From Pleurodeles waltl (taxonomy: Eukaryota; Chordata; Amphibia; Caudata; Salamandridae): a stretch of 64,000 nucleotides of DNA. The position numbers and the translations under genes are program-made. The notes under the pieces are model-generated. The model did no database searches. It was not told the origin of the DNA and was given only the letters and a program-made list of their open reading frames with translations. The stretch is from NCBI RefSeq assembly GCF_031143425.1, contig NC_090446.1, forward strand, positions 653,191,717-653,255,716, given 5' to 3'. Shown here piece after piece: positions 30,001-40,690 of this stretch (positions are counted from its first letter, which is position 1; each line of letters opens with the position of its first letter).

Positions 30001-33000
30001 GGTGGCCGCAACGCAGAAATGCGGATTTCCTACAGTTAGGCTATCGCACAAATGTCCTGGATGGGCAACTGTCCATAATGACTTGGAGGGATGTAGTCTA
30101 CCCAATTCAAATTCCAACAATCACTGCTACAGAGGTAGATTTATCATTCAGAGATGTGGTTTGTCCTCATGGGACTCTTTGCATTGTGACTGACATGACG
30201 TAACATCACAGAGTTATGGGCAACTAAGCAAGCAAGTTAACAAGGAGAAACAAGAGGGAAACGATCCACTGTTCAGTAGAGATAAAAGTCGACTTTTACC
30301 CATGAGCATTTATAAATAACGTTTCTGCCTGTTTTCTTTGTATATTGATCTTGCTGCCTGCGTATAGGACACATTCGGGTGTACGCACATCTCATGAAGA
30401 ACCATACATAATTATTGATCAGCAACAGCAAATAACAGGCGCATTTTTCACAGAGCGAGTTCTGAATTACATCAATTGGACACCTAGGACTGGCTGTTCC
30501 TTAGGTCTTCGTTTATACGTTCTTTATGCTGCTCTCTCCGAACAGTTTACGGATATTCTACGCAGCCACGATGCTCATATCGTTGGTCCTTCCTCTGATT
30601 TCTTAAGTGTGCCTTTAGCCATCATCGATGTATCTCCTGCTGTTCTCTGGGACAGTGCACCTGTGATGGATATTGAATAAATGCATGGTTGGAACTGGCC
30701 TAGCCAACTTGCCAAGGTTTTGAGGGCGGGGGTCGTTTGCTCACATTGTCAACTTTCTGTAGAAGCCATCCCGACCCTTATGTGCCATGGCACAAAATAG
30801 TGGTGTAGTTTTTATTTTGAATCGGACAGGGGTGGGTGCCCCAAATAAAAAAAAAAACGTTCTTGAGAATATTTCAGTCAGTCTATAAACGGTCGCTTTA
30901 CTGCTAAATGCATCTGCACACTCGACCCTCCTGTCCTCTTATTCAGCTGAAGTCGCGCACAGGAAGCATTAAGTCGGGTTAAGGTCAAATCCCACCCTAT
31001 TTATAGGCTCAGGCAAAGGTGACCGTGCCTCGTAGAGGGAACAAACGAGTCTGACATTTTCGACAGCTTGTCACGACATCCGCAAAAGTGTGTTTAAGTC
31101 TGTCATCTTATTTTGAATTCGGTTTTTGGAATGGAAACGTAGCAAGGGTTCAGAGTTTGAGTTCATGGTTGAAAAAAAAAAACACGTCGGTTGAAATTGT
31201 TATTTTAACGTAAGATGACAGGGAGCATTGGTAAAAGGGAACATCTAACAGGATGGATGCAGTTATCTCGTGCTTTAGAGCAGCCCATTGCATTTTTGTT
31301 AAAGTTTCTTTCGTTTCCCTGGATTGTTGCATAATTTATTGTTTAGGGCACAGTATATGTTCCCTCCTGTGTCTTTCCTCAGTGTTCTGAAATGGTCTTA
31401 GAGCAACTTAAGCATAATGCAACCAGTTGACCTGGCAACATGTTCAGTCATCCCTTTGCTGTTCCTTATTTCTCCTTCCCTGTTCTACTACTACTCTATT
31501 GTAGTGTTTTAAAGCAGCATGAGGGTAGTATTAAATAGCACTAGACAGTCAGGTGATTGGAATTAACTTAACCCAGTTCCTCTGTCAGAGCATGGGTAAT
31601 GTGTTGAAAGTAGCAGAATGATTTTTTTTTATTTTTTTATCTTGCCATTCCTACTAAACAATTTCGAACTGTGCGTTTTGCTCATTTTTTCAGATTCTGG
31701 TTTAATTCCCCCAGTTAATGTTAGACACAAGACGAAACCCAATAAAATGGATGGTTCTGTTTTGAAGATTTGTGGTTGTTGCCATATCTCAAACTACCCG
31801 GAGGGCAATGTTGGTAGATAGAACCATTTTACTGGAAATTTGCTTCTGCATATTCCTACTGTCACCCTTATCCCCCGGGTACAAAACTGGACCTTGAATT
31901 TGTTTGGTAGTAACATGGTTACACTGGCTTGATGAGACTGAGCAATATCATCCAATGGAGACGGAAAACAGGAAATTATTTTGGATCCTCCCCTGACCAA
32001 AAGGCTCTGCAGTCTGTGTGCTGTAATGCACCTCAAGACCATGACGGGTCTCACAATGATAGTAGGTCTCGCAAAACTGAATCAAAGGTCGTAAACCCCC
32101 CCCACCCCCACACTAGTTAAATCTCCACCCAGAGGTGGTCATTGGAGTGATGCCACAGACACCAAAATAAGCACCAGTTCTCATCCACATTGCTCAAGAA
32201 AAAGCTGAGGGGGTCCAGAAAAAAGTTGTATTCGTCCAAGTTGTTATCAGTCCATTAGCCCATCAGACAGCTGAGTTTTCCTCCCTTTGGCTATTTTCTG
32301 AAACTGAATTGAGGCTTTTCAAATGACAATGAGTATTTTTAACCAGAAACTCCTAGCACACCTCCTTCAGTTACCATGTGTCCTTTCGCACTGTCAATTT
32401 AAGTCAACACTGTTAGTTTTCCTCAGCTGCTCCAGCTTCTGTTCCTGCAGCTACTTCATCACTTCCTTTCTGCATCCCTGTTTCTGAATCACTGGCCTCA
32501 ATTGTGCCACTGCTAATGATGGTGGCTTCAGTTTGCAGAACCTCTGATGCTGTTCTCCGCGCTGATCCAAGTTGCTTGGACATCTTAGATAGACATTATA
32601 CCCTAGACAGCTTGCAAATGCTCTGCTGAGTGCTTAAGAGAAAATGAAATCACTACCATACCAAGTATCACTAGAGGTAAGAATGGGTTTCAAGTTCTTT
32701 TCGGGTCAGATTCCGATGCTTTGTAATTTTATGGTTATATTCCCAAGTAGGTAAATAACGGTGAGACTTGACATCCTTCTGCCGGTGCTGTGTATAAATA
32801 CTCCTTTAATGATGGACCTTCAGATTGCTAACAAACTTCCTACCTTGCCAGAGAGTAAATTGCCCTCTTGCGAGGTAATTTTATCAACAGATAAGGCCCA
32901 ATTCAAAATTGCACTAAGTCATTCAGTCCAATTTATTTACTGATATACTTTCAGGCAAACATATGTCTGAGGCACTTTTGACTTAGCAGCACTGAATTAA

Positions 33001-33654
33001 CCATGGTAGAATCATTGTTCAGCCCCTGGTCTTGCGCCTTATCAGAGACAGCCCTCCTAGCTGCTAGTATGTGGCTGGAGCACATGCGGAAAAAATTGTA
33101 TGCCCAACGTAAGTATGGCTTTGATGTTGAAAAACAATTGATGCAAACCACAGACAGTCTTGTATTCGATAGCTGCTGTTGTGGAAATATGGAAATAGGT
33201 TGCTGGGCTTGGACGAGATTCACTCACTTTTTATAGAATGACCAAGCACATTTGTTGTACATGCCCTTTGATACGGTGTACAACTTTGGAAAAAAGTTGA
33301 GGTCACTTAAGTGCTTTCAGATTAGCAATGCTGTGTCTTCGGTATAGAGACTGGAATCCCAGGATATACTGTTCCACCACCATTATTGAAAATTTTGGGG
33401 GTATGCCCACTGGGCACGCCCTCCACATCAACGGACCCAGAAACAGCATTATTTTCACCAGGCCACTTCCTCCTTGTCCTCTATCCCCAGTGCAGCAAAA
33501 CCACTCTGAGCAGGTTGTTTTGCAGATTCCAGTCTCCCAGTCATGGGCTGAGTGGTGCACATTTGTCAGCGATGCAAAGTCATAACTTGGGACCAAGGTC
33601 CTTCAACTCAGTCCCTTGGGTTATCATCTCCAATTTTTGCCGTTAGTCCCCCAA
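27086..33654 (+). other. CPEB4 intron between DIRS copy B and DIRS remnant D
   Basis: 6.6 kb without a supported gene. Open frames are short, and none shows a domain or is flanked by credible splice sites. The 33003-33600 part has a few coding-like stretches next to DIRS remnant D that I could not align with any DIRS domain. Confidence 0.55.
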
Positions 33655-34640
33655 AGTAGTTATGAAGGCCATGGCAGTGGTGGAGGTTCACCGTCACTAC
33701 CATGGGATCCACCTTTACACTTAATTGGAAGGTGAGATGGTGAAGCCTCCTCCCCTGAACTTGGTGAAAATGCACCTAGAAATTACAGATATCCTTCTAG
33801 AAGAGCTAAAGTTGAATTAAAAATGCACCAATCGTCCCTGCTCCAGAGCCTGGAGTTAACTGGAGAGGGCCTTGATGTTCAGCCAGTGACTGCAGTCCCG
33901 TTACTAAGCAGATTTCTAAACTTCTGCCAGATGGTACTGGCTTTCCGTCTTACCACACCGCAGATGGCTAGGTTGGTCTTTTCATTGTTGGTCCTGTTGA
34001 CTTCTTACATATTACGCATCCTTCAGAAACAACTGAGGATGCACAGGCTGCAGTCAGTGTTGACGCAGCAGTGGAACCAGTTTTTGTGATCCTGAAGGAT
34101 CCCAATCACCTGCCTTTAACTTTGAATCAGACTGCTATATGGTGGGCTTGTCTCCTTGGAGATGGTGAGTAGGAAGTCTTTCTCTCCTCCCCATCCCCAG
34201 AGGACAGCCAACAGATGACTGAAAACTGTTGCCTCCCTATAGGTTTTGGCGCCTACCTAGAGGACATGAATTTTGGTGTGAGAGTCACTTACATATTAGC
34301 ATAATTGAACTGAGGACTAAGGGCCTGATTACGACTTTGGCCGAGGGGATTACTCCGTCCCAAATGTGACGGATATTCCACCTGCCGTATTATGACTTCC
34401 ATAGGATATAATGGACTCGTAATTCGGCGGTTGGGATATCCGTCATATTTGGGACTGAGTAGTCCCCTCCGCCAAAGTCACAATCAGGCTGTATATGCCT
34501 GGACATGAATGTTGGCGTGACCCTCCTTTGCATATTAACATGCTGGAACTGAGGGCTTATATGCTCGGCGTGGAGTGGGATTTGTAATCCATTTGGCATG
34601 TCGCTCTTACAGCTCCTCTCTGGCACTGTTGAGCCTAAAT
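33655..34640 (+). pseudogene. Decayed DIRS RT / RNase H fragment (lineage D)
   Basis: The order of fragments follows the DIRS polymerase: VMKAMAVVEVHRHYHGIHLY (where intact copies read the FTKVMSVVAAELRR region before the YLDD box), then LLQSLELTGEGLD, then LRMHRLQSVLTQQWNQ, and near 34540 HINMLELRAY of RNase H. The YLDD box itself is destroyed, and stops and frameshifts are frequent. Sequence is distant from lineages A, B and C. A MITE and a 60-bp direct duplication interrupt the RNase H part. Neither end of the element was found. Confidence 0.7.
34323..34489. mobile_element. Palindromic MITE inside DIRS remnant D
   Basis: The first about 60 bases (GCCTGATTACGACTTTGG, then GGGGATTACTCCGTCCCAAA) are repeated in inverted order at the right end (TTTGGGACTGAGTAGTCCCC, then CCAAAGTCACAATCAGGC). 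Together they make a near-continuous 167-bp hairpin with no coding capacity. No clear target-site duplication was found, so the superfamily stays open. Confidence 0.75.
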
Positions 34641-37279
34641 CTCTACACTCAACACATTAAACCTTTGTGTACCTTTTAGCCTCAGTGGAACATTACCAGT
34701 ACTGCTCTTTGCATGGGGGGGACAAGGAGTTACGGAGCAGCTCTGCTTAGAGTGCAAGGGTCCTGGGCACCCCCTAACTATCAGGTTGTCCTTTTCTTGA
34801 ACACTTTTCTTGAACACTAATTAAACGTAGCTTAATCAGTTTCAGTTTATTTATTTAATGAAATCTTGCCGTGACCAAATGAAATAATAGGGATTGCTTT
34901 TTCGCTCCTAATGCTTCTCTAGTACAGGTCAGCCCTACAGTCTGAAGATATTCATAGGCAAATAGCTGCACTGAACCAAACATAAACTAGCATCATAATT
35001 GCTGGAACCATCATGTAGATAAAACTGCCCCAAAGCATCCAACAGGCTACTCGTTTGCCACCTCACAGACACATCCAGATCAAGGTACACTCACGTAGTG
35101 CCCTTCAACGACAGTACAATTTACACTTGACTGCAGGCACAATCATGTGCACAACGTGACTCCAATTCAAGTAGTTGATGTGTTACCTAGTGTGTGCTTT
35201 TTGTCTAACTTCAAGTATATATTAAAGCTGCACAGAATGTCATTTTACAAATACTGCAGAACTACTGCTTATATCCCAGACAAGGCACAGCCTGCCTTCT
35301 GTTCTTTTTAGTTGGGTACACTGCGTTGCTTGTTGGGAAATCTCAGACACTCAATAACCCTAACAGTGTTGATTAGGACAGTGGTTACCAACCTTTTTAC
35401 TTCCGTGGACCCCCACTTCATCAATACTGGAACCCGGGGACCCCCACTGAATCATTATTGGAATGCGGGGACCCCCCACTCAGTTATTATGTAAAGCAGG
35501 GGACCTAATCTGTTGAAATTATTAAATTTTCTAAGGCTTCCGGACCCCCATGGGTCCCCGGACCACAGGTTGGGAACCACTGGATTAGGATACACCCCTG
35601 CAATTTTGCCAGAAGGCCAGAAAAGCATTACTGCCCTGCAAAGAGTTGTTGATCGTGCACCTCTTGTTTGATTAAGTAAAGCTTTGCAACCATGTTGTCT
35701 GTGAAGATTTGCATAATGTCCCCTGAGTGGGAAGATCTTCATATATGCCAAGGAATCTGCCAAAGTGAATGCCTTCTAGAAGAACATATTAGTTATCTTT
35801 AGGAATGTCCTTAATGAAGGATGTCACAGCTCCCACATATTTCTTGTTGCCTTTCGACTGCCACTCTAGACAATGGCTTTCTATTTGCAGTTTTTCACTG
35901 GCCTCATTATTGCATCTTTAGCTTCGCAGGGTGCAGAGAAACAGGCTGAAACACACGTTAATGGCACGGTATGTAGGATATCTGATGTCTCTTCTAAACT
36001 CCATGGACATCAGTGTTAAGTTCCATCTGGCGCCAGTGAAAAGATTCAGCTATCTGTCTGGTGCCCAAGGATGACATTCATACAAGGAATCAGAAGCTCT
36101 GATATCCGTAGAATGAATGTTACTGAAGAAAATTAATTTATTCTTTTGTAACAGCTGAGCAGTTGAGTTTGAAAGTTGGTAGAGCTTTCACGAGTTAAAC
36201 CTTTTGATGGGGCTCAGCTCAGGTTTGAGAGAGGAGAAGTTGTATTAATCTCATTCTGTTATTAATTTCGCTATTTTATGATGTGGTCACATCATTGGAC
36301 ATACCTCTAGTCTCCCACAACGCTGCCCTCTTCAACTACAGCTGACCGGCAGATTGTTTGACCCTAGAAGAATGAAAAATGTAGGTATGCTAACAGATTA
36401 GTTTTCTCTACTTGAGTCCTGTTGCTGGGCTGGAGAGAGCCTGCACAGGCTCCCAGTCTGCCTGGGAGCACCCTTGCTGGGCGCTCCCAGCCAATCCTGA
36501 TGCTGCTCTGAGCGTCAAGATTGGGGTAGGGCAGGCTGGGAGCCCGTGCCTGCAGCATCCAGCGACAGAGAGGAGTGGAGGGCTGTGAGGAAAGGTAAGT
36601 GGTTTATGTTTTTTATTACATTAAATGTTTGTTCCCACGCACCACCCCTCCCCTCCCCTTCAGCATCCCCCTACTGCTCACCTTCACGTCTGTTTCTTCA
36701 AACTGAAGTTTACCACGTTAGAACCCACCCCTGAATTGTGTGAGCTATTAGATAGATAGGCTCTAATGTAGAGTTAAAAATGCCATGGCAATATGCTCTA
36801 TAACTACAGCAAAATTTATCGGAGACTGTTCTTTCCTTCGATGACTTACCCAGGCAATATCAGCTAACTAGACATTAGACCCCATGAAAAGCAAATGTCT
36901 CGTTCTTCAGGTGTAGTAGTATAGCAATTAATATAGTGCCAAAACAATTAAAAAGTGTATGCAGATCCTATAGTTTTTAATGATTGGAAAACAGCAATTG
37001 TTGTGCACTAATTGCTGGCAAGATTTTTGGAATCATAGACCATGTCAGAATTCATATGGATAGTGTGTTTTCCTTGCTGAATGCATCTGGATACGGATTT
37101 GTCTTGACACAATGTGAACTTACATATAAACCAGAATTGCAATTTCTTCTGTATGGCAGACTGCTCAGTAAGATTTGTAAACGTTGTGCATTATTGAACA
37201 TTTTATTTTTTGTGCTTTTACACATGGGAAGCTCTACAAAATATTCTAACTTTGTTTTTGTTGAAATTTTGAACTTCAG
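34641..37279 (+). other. CPEB4 intron upstream of the 90-base exon
   Basis: Apart from the hAT-like MITE within it, this stretch has no supported feature. It ends in TTTGAACTTCAG, the acceptor of the next CPEB4 exon. Confidence 0.6.
35379..35582. mobile_element. hAT-type MITE with perfect 8-bp target-site duplication
   Basis: A 204-bp element bounded by CAGTGGTTACCAACCT and AGGTTGGGAACCACTG, an imperfect terminal inverted repeat typical of hAT elements. It is flanked on both sides by GATTAGGA (35371-35378 and 35583-35590). The interior has repeated GGGGACCCCC motifs. It encodes nothing and would need a transposase in trans. Confidence 0.88.
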
Positions 37280-37369
37280 ATGAGATCACTGCCAGTTTTC
37301 GCCGGTTTGGCCCATTGATCGTTGACTGGCCGCACAAGGCTGAAAGCAAATCCTATTTTCCTCCAAAAG
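37280..37369 (+). CDS. CPEB4: CPEB4 exon: middle of RRM1
   Basis: A 90-base exon between acceptor ACTTCAG and donor GTAAGG. It completes an Asp codon and reads EITASFRRFGPLIVDWPHKA, then ESKSYFPPK and the first base of a Gly codon. It is phase-matched to the exons on both sides. This is the helix 1/strand 2 part of RRM1, essentially unchanged from what I recall of vertebrate CPEB2-4. It lies 21.3 kb downstream of the preceding exon. Confidence 0.93.
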
Positions 37370-37631
37370 GTAAGGCTTTCACTACATCATGGAGCCTTTG
37401 TATCTCACTTTTTGTAACTCAGGCAGTATGCTAGCAGCACCTTTTATGGCTGATGGGAGATTTATGAAATATTGCTAGATTTAATTCTTGCCACTACTTT
37501 GTTTCAGTTGCTTTTCCTTCCTCTATTCATGTGTTGTGCCCCACTGAAGTGCAGGGGAGGTAATGTATGTTGTTGGCAATGTGAAATGCTTCATGTCAGC
37601 GATTTGCTTGTCAGAGTGTGAGTAACACCTA

Positions 37632-38930
37632 AAGGGCGCCTGTTTTCACATACCGATACACCCAGCACATCCCAAATATTTCAGGATAGTGGTGGCTGGC
37701 AAAAATTATCAGTTCCAAGTCCTTGCTTTCAGGGTGACTACTGCTTCTCTGGTATTCACCAAATGCCTAGCAGTGGTAGCAGCCACTTTACATAGACAAA
37801 AATTTCACGTATTTCTGTATCTGGACGATTGACTTGTCAAAGCCAATACTCATCAAAGGTGTCAGCAACACACTCTGTTTGCAATAGATGTGTTTCTTTT
37901 TGCTGAGGTTCACCATCAGTGTCACAAAATCCCACCTTCAACCTCTGCATGTTCAACCGCGTCAAAGGGGTATTCTGAACACGTAAATAGAATTAGCCTA
38001 TCCCAATCCCACAAGAATACAGAGTTTCCAGGCGCTGTTGCCCCAACTTCAGATAAATCAACAATTCACAGTGAGTACACTCATGTGTCTGCTAGATATA
38101 ATGGCCTCCTGCATTGCCTTAGTACTCCATACACAGCAACACATTCGTCCCTTATAGGAATGCCTCGCTCGACAGTGGTCTCAGTCCCAGGGTCATTTAG
38201 AAGATCTAGTAGTGATAGACTGCCACACTCATCACGCAGTGGTGGTACACTAACAACCTATTACGAGGGCGGCCATTTCTCGACCCTGTTCCCCTCCTCA
38301 CTATCACAGAGGATAAATAACTCACAGGATGGGTGCACACTTGACACCAAGCACAGGGGTCTCCGTATCAACTACCTGGAGCTTCAGGATTTTCACATAG
38401 CATTAGAAGAATTCCTACCTCACCTGATTGGCAAGGTTCTCCACAATTATCCCTTCTGTCTCAGACAAGTTTGAGAGGGGCTCTACATCACAATATTCAC
38501 CTATTAGCAGTATACCTTCCGGGAACAGCCATCGACTTTGCAGACCTCCTCAGCAGGATGCAGCAACAAGTCAATGAGGGGGAAACTCCAACCCCAGGTT
38601 CTCCTTCCATACTTTCACAGACGGAGGTTACCTCAAATAGATCTCTTCCCAACAGCAGAAAACATAAAATGCCCAAACATTGCGCCCACACCTTTCATTT
38701 CTGGTCCGGAGCCTCAGGGAAACATTTCTCACGCTATTACTGATGGTTCCCAAATGGTCCTGTCAGCCCTGTTTCACAACGTTAATGGGCCTCTCTGTAG
38801 TTCCTCACAAGAAGTTCCCCAACAGGCCGGACCTTCTCACTCAGAACCATGGAGAAATCAGGCCACCCTGATCCCAAGGCTCTCAACCTAGCGATCTGGC
38901 TCCTGAGGGCATAAAATGTGGTTACCTCAA
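37632..38930 (+). pseudogene. Decayed DIRS RT / RNase H / MT, copy B2
   Basis: TKCLAVVAATLHRQ and FLYLDD followed by a stop, where copy B continues WLIKA, identify RT near 37765-37835. RNase H traces include LRINYLELQDFHIALEEFLP (about 38362-38430). MT traces include the counterpart of DLFATRENAKC near 38635-38680, and the region ends in LNLAIWLLR near 38885-38910. The overlapping recombinase-side frame is open from 37890 to about 38330, longer than any RT-frame piece in this part. Confidence 0.8.
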
Positions 38931-38971
38931 CCTACCTCCTTATTGACATTCAAAACAAATTGATCCTTTCT

Positions 38972-39370
38972 GATGCATACACCTACCTGTGGATTCCTCA
39001 CCTAAAGAATTCTCCCCTCGCGCCAGCCTCGACGGAAATTTCTTCTTTCTAATGGATACACCTACCTGTGGATTCCTCACCTAAAGAATTCTCCCCTCGC
39101 GCCAGCCTCGACGGAAATTTCTTCTAGCTCTGCACGTCGACGATGACGTCACAATCGCCCGACTCCACGCAACGCCGTATGACGTCATCTAGGCAATAAG
39201 AAGCCCTCGTCGACGTGCAGACGTCGGTTCCCTTTTTTCCGTGCCTCCGAGTAACGTTTTTTCTTCGAGGCTCACAGGGAGCTACAGTTGCGTATCGGCG
39301 GTTACAATGTCGCAACCAAGAAAATCTGGTTTTAAGCCTTGTAACCAGTGCGGGGGTCGAATGTCGGTTG
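38972..39370 (+). mobile_element. A-type DIRS 5' end inserted in copy B2, with a 79-bp tandem duplication
   Basis: Matches the left end of copy A: CTACCTGTGGATTCCTCACC, the CpG-rich terminal repeat, and the first codons of Gag (SQPRKSGFKPC). The first part is present twice with a 79-base period (units begin near 38972 and 39051). Similarity to copy A stops at ATGTCGGT (39361-39368), and B-type recombinase sequence follows directly. About 40 recombinase residues of the host copy are missing. Confidence 0.82.
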
Positions 39371-39519
39371 TCTGGTACAGTGCCACTGTACAGAACATTG
39401 TCTGTTACCTGCTTCATTTACAACTATCTCAGCTAGCATTCACCTCCACAAAGCTACATCTCAGTGCATTAGCTGCTTATCTGCAAAATAGGCAAAACAT
39501 CTCTTTATTCAAAAACTAG
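39307..39519 (+). pseudogene. Chimeric reading frame: A-type Gag start fused to B-type recombinase
   Basis: From the Gag ATG the frame runs SQPRKSGFKPC, QCGGRMSV, then crosses the junction into VQNIVCYLLHL and TSTKLHLSALAAYLQ, which is the recombinase core-binding region. It stops after 70 residues. Catalytic residues are not included, so a recombinase activity is not expected. Whether it is transcribed is unknown. Confidence 0.6.
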
Positions 39520-40240
39520 TGATTAAAGGGCTTAAGAGTAGTTCCCCCACGGGTTCCACCTGCACCTTCGTGGAATATTAATATTGTTCTTATACGTCTT
39601 ATGGGCCTCCCATTCGCACCCCTGCATTCCTGCCCCCTGCAGTATGTTTCTTGGATGGTGACATTTTTAATTGCTATCATTTCACATGTTAGTGAGTTCC
39701 TGGATTTGACCATGGAAGAACCTTTCTTCCAGCTTAACAGAAATAGAGTGGTCCTCCACACCAGCCCCAAATTCATACCAAACGTTATCTCTGAATTTCA
39801 CCTTAATCAATCAAATTAGTTTTTTTCCATCAATCAGAATCAGTTGCTGAGAGGACTGCCCACACATTATTATGTTCTACATTGATAGAATTAAAACTTT
39901 TAGAAACACTAAGCAACTATGTTTTGCTTTTTTCATCACCTTATAAAGGTAACTCTATATCCAAATCGTCAGATGGATAGTTGTATACAAACATATTATG
40001 TTAAAGCCAAAAGAACTCTAACTACACCTCCTAAAACACACTCTACGAGGAAGAAAGGAGCATCCATGGCTTTCCTGGGAAACATTCCAATAGCTGACAT
40101 ATGCTAAGCAGCTATATGGTCTACACCACACACTTTCACTAAACACTATTGTTTGGATGTTTTAGCACACCAACACGCGAATGTAGGTCAGGGAGAGCTT
40201 TGTACACTTTTTCAAACAACCACAACACCTAATGGTTAGC
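39395..40240 (+). pseudogene. Decayed DIRS tyrosine recombinase, copy B2
   Basis: It resumes at IVCYLLHL and continues with LMGLPFAPLHSCPLQYVSW and FLIAIISHVSEFLDLTMEE, where the catalytic double-Arg motif is lost by a short deletion. Then come SPKFIPNVISEFHLNQ, THSTRKKGASMAFLGNIP (HxxR kept) and KHYCLDVL (Tyr kept). Several frameshifts and stops are present. Confidence 0.8.
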
Positions 40241-40271
40241 CACTGCTTCTGAGGCGGACTGCCTTTCAGTC

Positions 40272-40378
40272 TATGCAGATTATGTGTATTTACAGCTGCA
40301 CATACCTCGAAAGGAAAATATTACTTACCCTGTAAACATCTGTTTGTGGCATGTGGTGCTGTCAATTGACGTGTCCAC
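40272..40378 (+). repeat. Internal complementary region of DIRS copy B2
   Basis: ATTACTTACCCTGTAAACAT corresponds in reverse to the terminal GGTAA motif found at 40671. The layout equals copy B, with more substitutions. Confidence 0.65.
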
Positions 40379-40690
40379 CCTCCTCCCCGGACACCTGTGG
40401 CTGTTGCAGTTTACTTCGCATGCACATGGACGTCTCTTTACTTACACTTACTTTACACTCCATTGTCACCCGCCTGCGGGAAAACAATCTTAACTATGGA
40501 GTCGGGACCCATGCACATTATTACCAAGAGAAGGAGGCACTCTACCTAGTGACCCGAAAGACATATTCGAACAAAAATAACTTGCACACATCTAGACCCA
40601 ACACTAGATGGCTGGAGTACGCAAAGCATGTGATTATACAGCACTTCATTCTACGAGCAGATGCTTACAGGGTAATTAATTAACGTTTCT

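Larger units (their letters stand above)
37632..40690 (+). mobile_element. Truncated, mosaic DIRS copy B2
   Basis: The left end is missing: similarity to copy B starts abruptly inside RT (the DAYFHIPIHPSH region). It continues through RNase H and MT, is interrupted by an A-type DIRS 5' end (38972-39370), then resumes in the recombinase and runs to a B-type right end. An internal complementary region (about 40272-40378) and right terminal repeat (about 40485-40685) are recognisable. Every frame is broken. It lies in the 7.5-kb intron between two RRM1 exons, sense to CPEB4. Confidence 0.82.

Noticed and set aside
30345..30680. 111-codon open frame
   Set aside because: No recognisable domain and no exon-like borders; left as intron.
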